Under the pieces are notes generated by a model that saw only the letters and a program-made list of their open reading frames with translations, was not told the DNA's origin and ran no database searches. DNA of 64,000 nt from Pedobacter cryoconitis. Lineage in GTDB: Bacteria; Bacteroidota; Bacteroidia; Sphingobacteriales; Sphingobacteriaceae. How positions within the stretch are numbered: position 1 is the first letter of the stretch; each line of letters starts with the position of its first letter. The stretch spans positions 62,001-126,000 of the forward strand of contig NZ_QLLR01000003.1 of NCBI RefSeq assembly GCF_003259615.1. The letters run 5' to 3'. Both the position numbers and the translations under genes were made by a program. Below are positions 61,758-64,000 of this stretch, piece after piece.

Positions 61758-62741
61758 CTACAAAGAAAGGATCTCTACCAGTTTTAACCAGACCGGAGTT
61801 ACCTCTTCTGCATCGATATGTTTGATTGCATGATCAAAAGGAGTAAACAAGATTTCTTTGTTTATTTGACCAACCATACCACCTGATCTGCCCTCCAGCA
61901 GGCCTTCTACGGCTGCTACACCAAAACGGCTTGCTAATACCCGATCCATACAGCTTGGCTTGCCGCCACGTTGTATGTGCCCCAAAACAGAGACACGAAT
62001 ATCATAATTAGGGAAGTTCTCTTTTAATACCTCTCCAACATTAAAAGCTCCGCCTACTTCATCACCTTCTGCAACAATTATAATTTTAGACGACTTATCT
62101 TTCCTGCCGTACTCTAATCTTTTGATCAATCCTTCTACGCCCATATTGGCTTCAGGAATCATAATAGCTTCGGCACCGACACCAATTCCGCTTCTTAAAG
62201 CAATCAGTCCGGAATCCCTGCCCATTACTTCTACAATAAAAAGCCTGTCATGTGACTCTGCAGTATCTCTGATCTTATCAATGGCATTCACTACAGTATT
62301 AATTGCAGTATCATAACCAATCGTAAAATCTGTTCCTGCAAGATCATTGTCTATCGTACCCGGCAAGCCAATCACTGGAAAATCAAATTCACTGGTAAAC
62401 AAATTTGCTCCTGTAAAAGTACCATCACCACCAATTACAACCATTGCATCAATATTGTGCAGTTTTAATTGGTCATAAGCTTTTTGTCTTCCTTCTTTAG
62501 TCCGGAAATCATCGCTCCGTGCTGTTTTAAGAATGGTACCACCACGCTGTATAATATTCGCTACGGATTTCCGGTCCATGGGGATAAAATCTCCATTAAT
62601 TAGCCCTTCATATCCTCTAAGTACTCCTGAAACATTTAAATCATAATATATTCCCGCTCTGACTACTGCCCTTATGGCAGCATTCATACCGGGTGCGTCT
62701 CCCCCTGATGTTAATACAGCAATGTTTTTAATTTTATTCAT
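61758..62741 (-). CDS. pfkA: ATP-dependent 6-phosphofructokinase
   Basis: The 327-aa enzyme phosphorylates fructose-6-phosphate in glycolysis. Visible signatures are the nucleotide loop LTSGGDAPGMNAAIRA, VIGGDGTFTGA, GLPGTIDNDLAGTD with the catalytic Asp, VEVMGRDSG and GHIQRGGKPSCMDRVLASR. The Gly after GGDG (rather than Lys) is consistent with an ATP-dependent rather than PPi-dependent enzyme. Its start codon overlaps the stop of the upstream dsbD-type gene by one base (TAATG), so the two are probably translated together. Confidence 0.97.
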   Translation of the reverse strand: MNKIKNIAVLTSGGDAPGMNAAIRAVVRAGIYYDLNVSGVLRGYEGLINGDFIPMDRKSVANIIQRGGTILKTARSDDFRTKEGRQKAYDQLKLHNIDAMVVIGGDGTFTGANLFTSEFDFPVIGLPGTIDNDLAGTDFTIGYDTAINTVVNAIDKIRDTAESHDRLFIVEVMGRDSGLIALRSGIGVGAEAIMIPEANMGVEGLIKRLEYGRKDKSSKIIIVAEGDEVGGAFNVGEVLKENFPNYDIRVSVLGHIQRGGKPSCMDRVLASRFGVAAVEGLLEGRSGGMVGQINKEILFTPFDHAIKHIDAEEVTPVWLKLVEILSL

Positions 62742-64000
62742 TATTTCTTGGATGCTTTAAATTTATCAAGTCCGCTTTGTAAATAAGCGGCGTATTCTTT
62801 AGCGTCAAAAATTGCACCCTGAGGGGCAACTAAAGGAACCAGATCATGCCCGCCAAGGACATAAAAAGGTTGTGAGTTAGAATTATAGGTTGTGGCCTGA
62901 AAATCGCCATTCCAACGACCCAGATCATCTGTAGTAGTCCTTAAAATTTTAGAGTAATGTACTTTCTCTGGTGGCATTTTAACAGAGCGCTCATCCACAT
63001 ATAATTGTATAAGAACATATTCATCTTTAATTAAATGACCAACCTGTGGATCTATCCATACCTTATCTTCCATTTTCCGGCAGTTTACACAAGCATGTCC
63101 CGTAAAATCTATCAGCACTGGTTTATTTACTTTTTTTGCATAAGCCAAGCCTTCATCCAGGTCAAAGAATGCGTTAAAACCATGTGGGGGGTGTAAAACA
63201 TCATTATATTTAACTACAGCAGGAAAATCAGATGTTGACTGTGAATTTCCACCACTATTATTCCCACCCAGAATGAAATCCTGCGTATTTAAAGGAGGTG
63301 CAATTCCACTTAAGATATTAACCGGCGCTCCCCAAAGCCCAGGAACAAGGTACATCGCAAAGGAAAAAGAGAGGATAGCGAAAAACAAACGTGGAACAGA
63401 AACATAAGGGACATCGCTGTCATGTGAAAACTTAATCTTTCCAAGAATATAAATACCCATCAGGAAGAAAATCACAATCCATAAAACCAGGAAGATCTCT
63501 CTGTCAAACCACTCCCAGTGCCAAACCAGGTCTGCCGCTGACAAGAATTTTAAGGCCAGCGCAAGTTCAAGGAAACCAAGACAAACTTTTACACTGTTTA
63601 ACCAGCCACCCGATTTAGGCATGCTGCTTAAGAAACCAGGAAATATCGCTGATAAGGTAAAAGGTAGTGCTAAAGCCAGTGCAAATCCAAACATTCCTAT
63701 TGCAGGAGCCAGAATTTCACCTTTAGAGCTTGCCTGAACCAATAATGTTCCTATGATAGGTCCTGTACAAGAGAATGAAACAAGCGCTAAAGAAGCCGCC
63801 ATAAAAAATATTCCTCCCAAGCCTTTAGTATCATCTGCTTTCTGATCAATTTTATTAACGAAAGAACTTGGTAAAGTAATTTCAAAAGCACCGAAAAACG
63901 AGATCGCAAAAACAATCAGTAAGATAAAGAAGGTAAAGTTAAACCATCCGCTGCTGCTGAGTTCATTCAATTTAGCTGAACCAAAAAGCAGTGTAATCAA
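62741..64000 (-). CDS. dsbD: DsbD-type thiol:disulfide interchange protein, N-terminus missing
   Basis: The ~419 visible residues form the C-terminal part of a DsbD/cytochrome c biogenesis transmembrane protein. About eight hydrophobic segments are visible, including FAISFFGAFEI and FFMAASLALVSFSCTGPIIG; the Cys of SFSCTGP is one of the pair expected in the membrane. A periplasmic thioredoxin domain follows, beginning KPVLIDFTGHACVNCRKMEDKV with the active-site CxxC (CVNC). It carries electrons from cytoplasmic thioredoxin to periplasmic disulfide targets. The frame is open to the right edge, and the TTG at the edge is not the true start. It is upstream of pfkA and overlaps it by one base. 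Confidence 0.92.
   Translation of the reverse strand: MITLLFGSAKLNELSSSGWFNFTFFILLIVFAISFFGAFEITLPSSFVNKIDQKADDTKGLGGIFFMAASLALVSFSCTGPIIGTLLVQASSKGEILAPAIGMFGFALALALPFTLSAIFPGFLSSMPKSGGWLNSVKVCLGFLELALALKFLSAADLVWHWEWFDREIFLVLWIVIFFLMGIYILGKIKFSHDSDVPYVSVPRLFFAILSFSFAMYLVPGLWGAPVNILSGIAPPLNTQDFILGGNNSGGNSQSTSDFPAVVKYNDVLHPPHGFNAFFDLDEGLAYAKKVNKPVLIDFTGHACVNCRKMEDKVWIDPQVGHLIKDEYVLIQLYVDERSVKMPPEKVHYSKILRTTTDDLGRWNGDFQATTYNSNSQPFYVLGGHDLVPLVAPQGAIFDAKEYAAYLQSGLDKFKASKK

Overview
This window is chromosomal DNA from a Bacteroidota bacterium, most likely Sphingobacteriaceae and Pedobacter-like. The supporting signs are two SusC/SusD (RagA/RagB) outer-membrane pairs, the gliding/T9SS lipoprotein GldH, a secreted protease with a type A T9SS sorting domain, many lipoproteins with a Cys-Lys-Lys start, AT-rich intergenic DNA, and promoters of the Bacteroidota form TTTG-N19-TAnnTTTG. 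Nothing in it looks like phage, plasmid or CRISPR. The only mobile element is one apparently intact IS1182-family insertion sequence.

Layout. 0-8 kb is an accessory stretch: the 3' part of a glutathionylspermidine-synthase-family gene, a badly decayed serine-hydrolase/TPR pseudogene, three lipoproteins of unknown function, and an AraC regulator next to a YahK-like alcohol dehydrogenase. At 8.1-10.4 kb, metG is followed 4 nt after its stop codon by tRNA-Arg(CCT) and then a terminator. 10.5-24 kb holds two minus-strand SusC/SusD operons separated by an LD-carboxypeptidase gene and the IS1182 element. An M14 carboxypeptidase follows at 24.4-26.9 kb. The grouping suggests peptide or muropeptide acquisition, but that is inference.

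27-40 kb is mostly housekeeping: murF; the operon holB-ricT-gldH, divergent from ruvX through a 39-bp intergenic region; an O-methyltransferase; two tandem LysM glucosaminidases; a cluster of small envelope proteins that includes a 107-aa protein with an HExxH motif; ffh; and a ComM-like AAA ATPase. 39.6-46.6 kb encodes exported proteolysis and redox proteins: an M57-type metalloprotease, an S8 protease with a T9SS tail, a TlpA-like thioredoxin, and an oligopeptidase B-like S9 enzyme. 46.7-54.9 kb has htpG, two DUF2157-type membrane proteins, an M16 peptidase, def, and an nfu-mrp pair. 55-58.5 kb has an AsmA-like/GT51 fusion transglycosylase, hpt and psd. 58.8-61.6 kb is the minus-strand ribosomal operon rpsP-rimM-trmD-rplS, with an extra 90-aa gene between trmD and rplS. 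The window ends with pfkA and a DsbD-type thiol:disulfide interchange protein that runs off the right edge.

I found no convincing undescribed multi-gene system. The most distinctive observations are: several -7 boxes placed only 4-8 nt before start codons (possible leaderless mRNAs), including the divergent holB/ruvX pair; an apparent Asp-to-Glu change in the S8 protease triad; the AsmA/GT51 fusion; the small HExxH membrane protein; the insertion in the rpsP-rplS operon; and a possible decayed cobalamin-riboswitch-like segment. All functional assignments rest on reading motifs by eye. No database or structure search was run.
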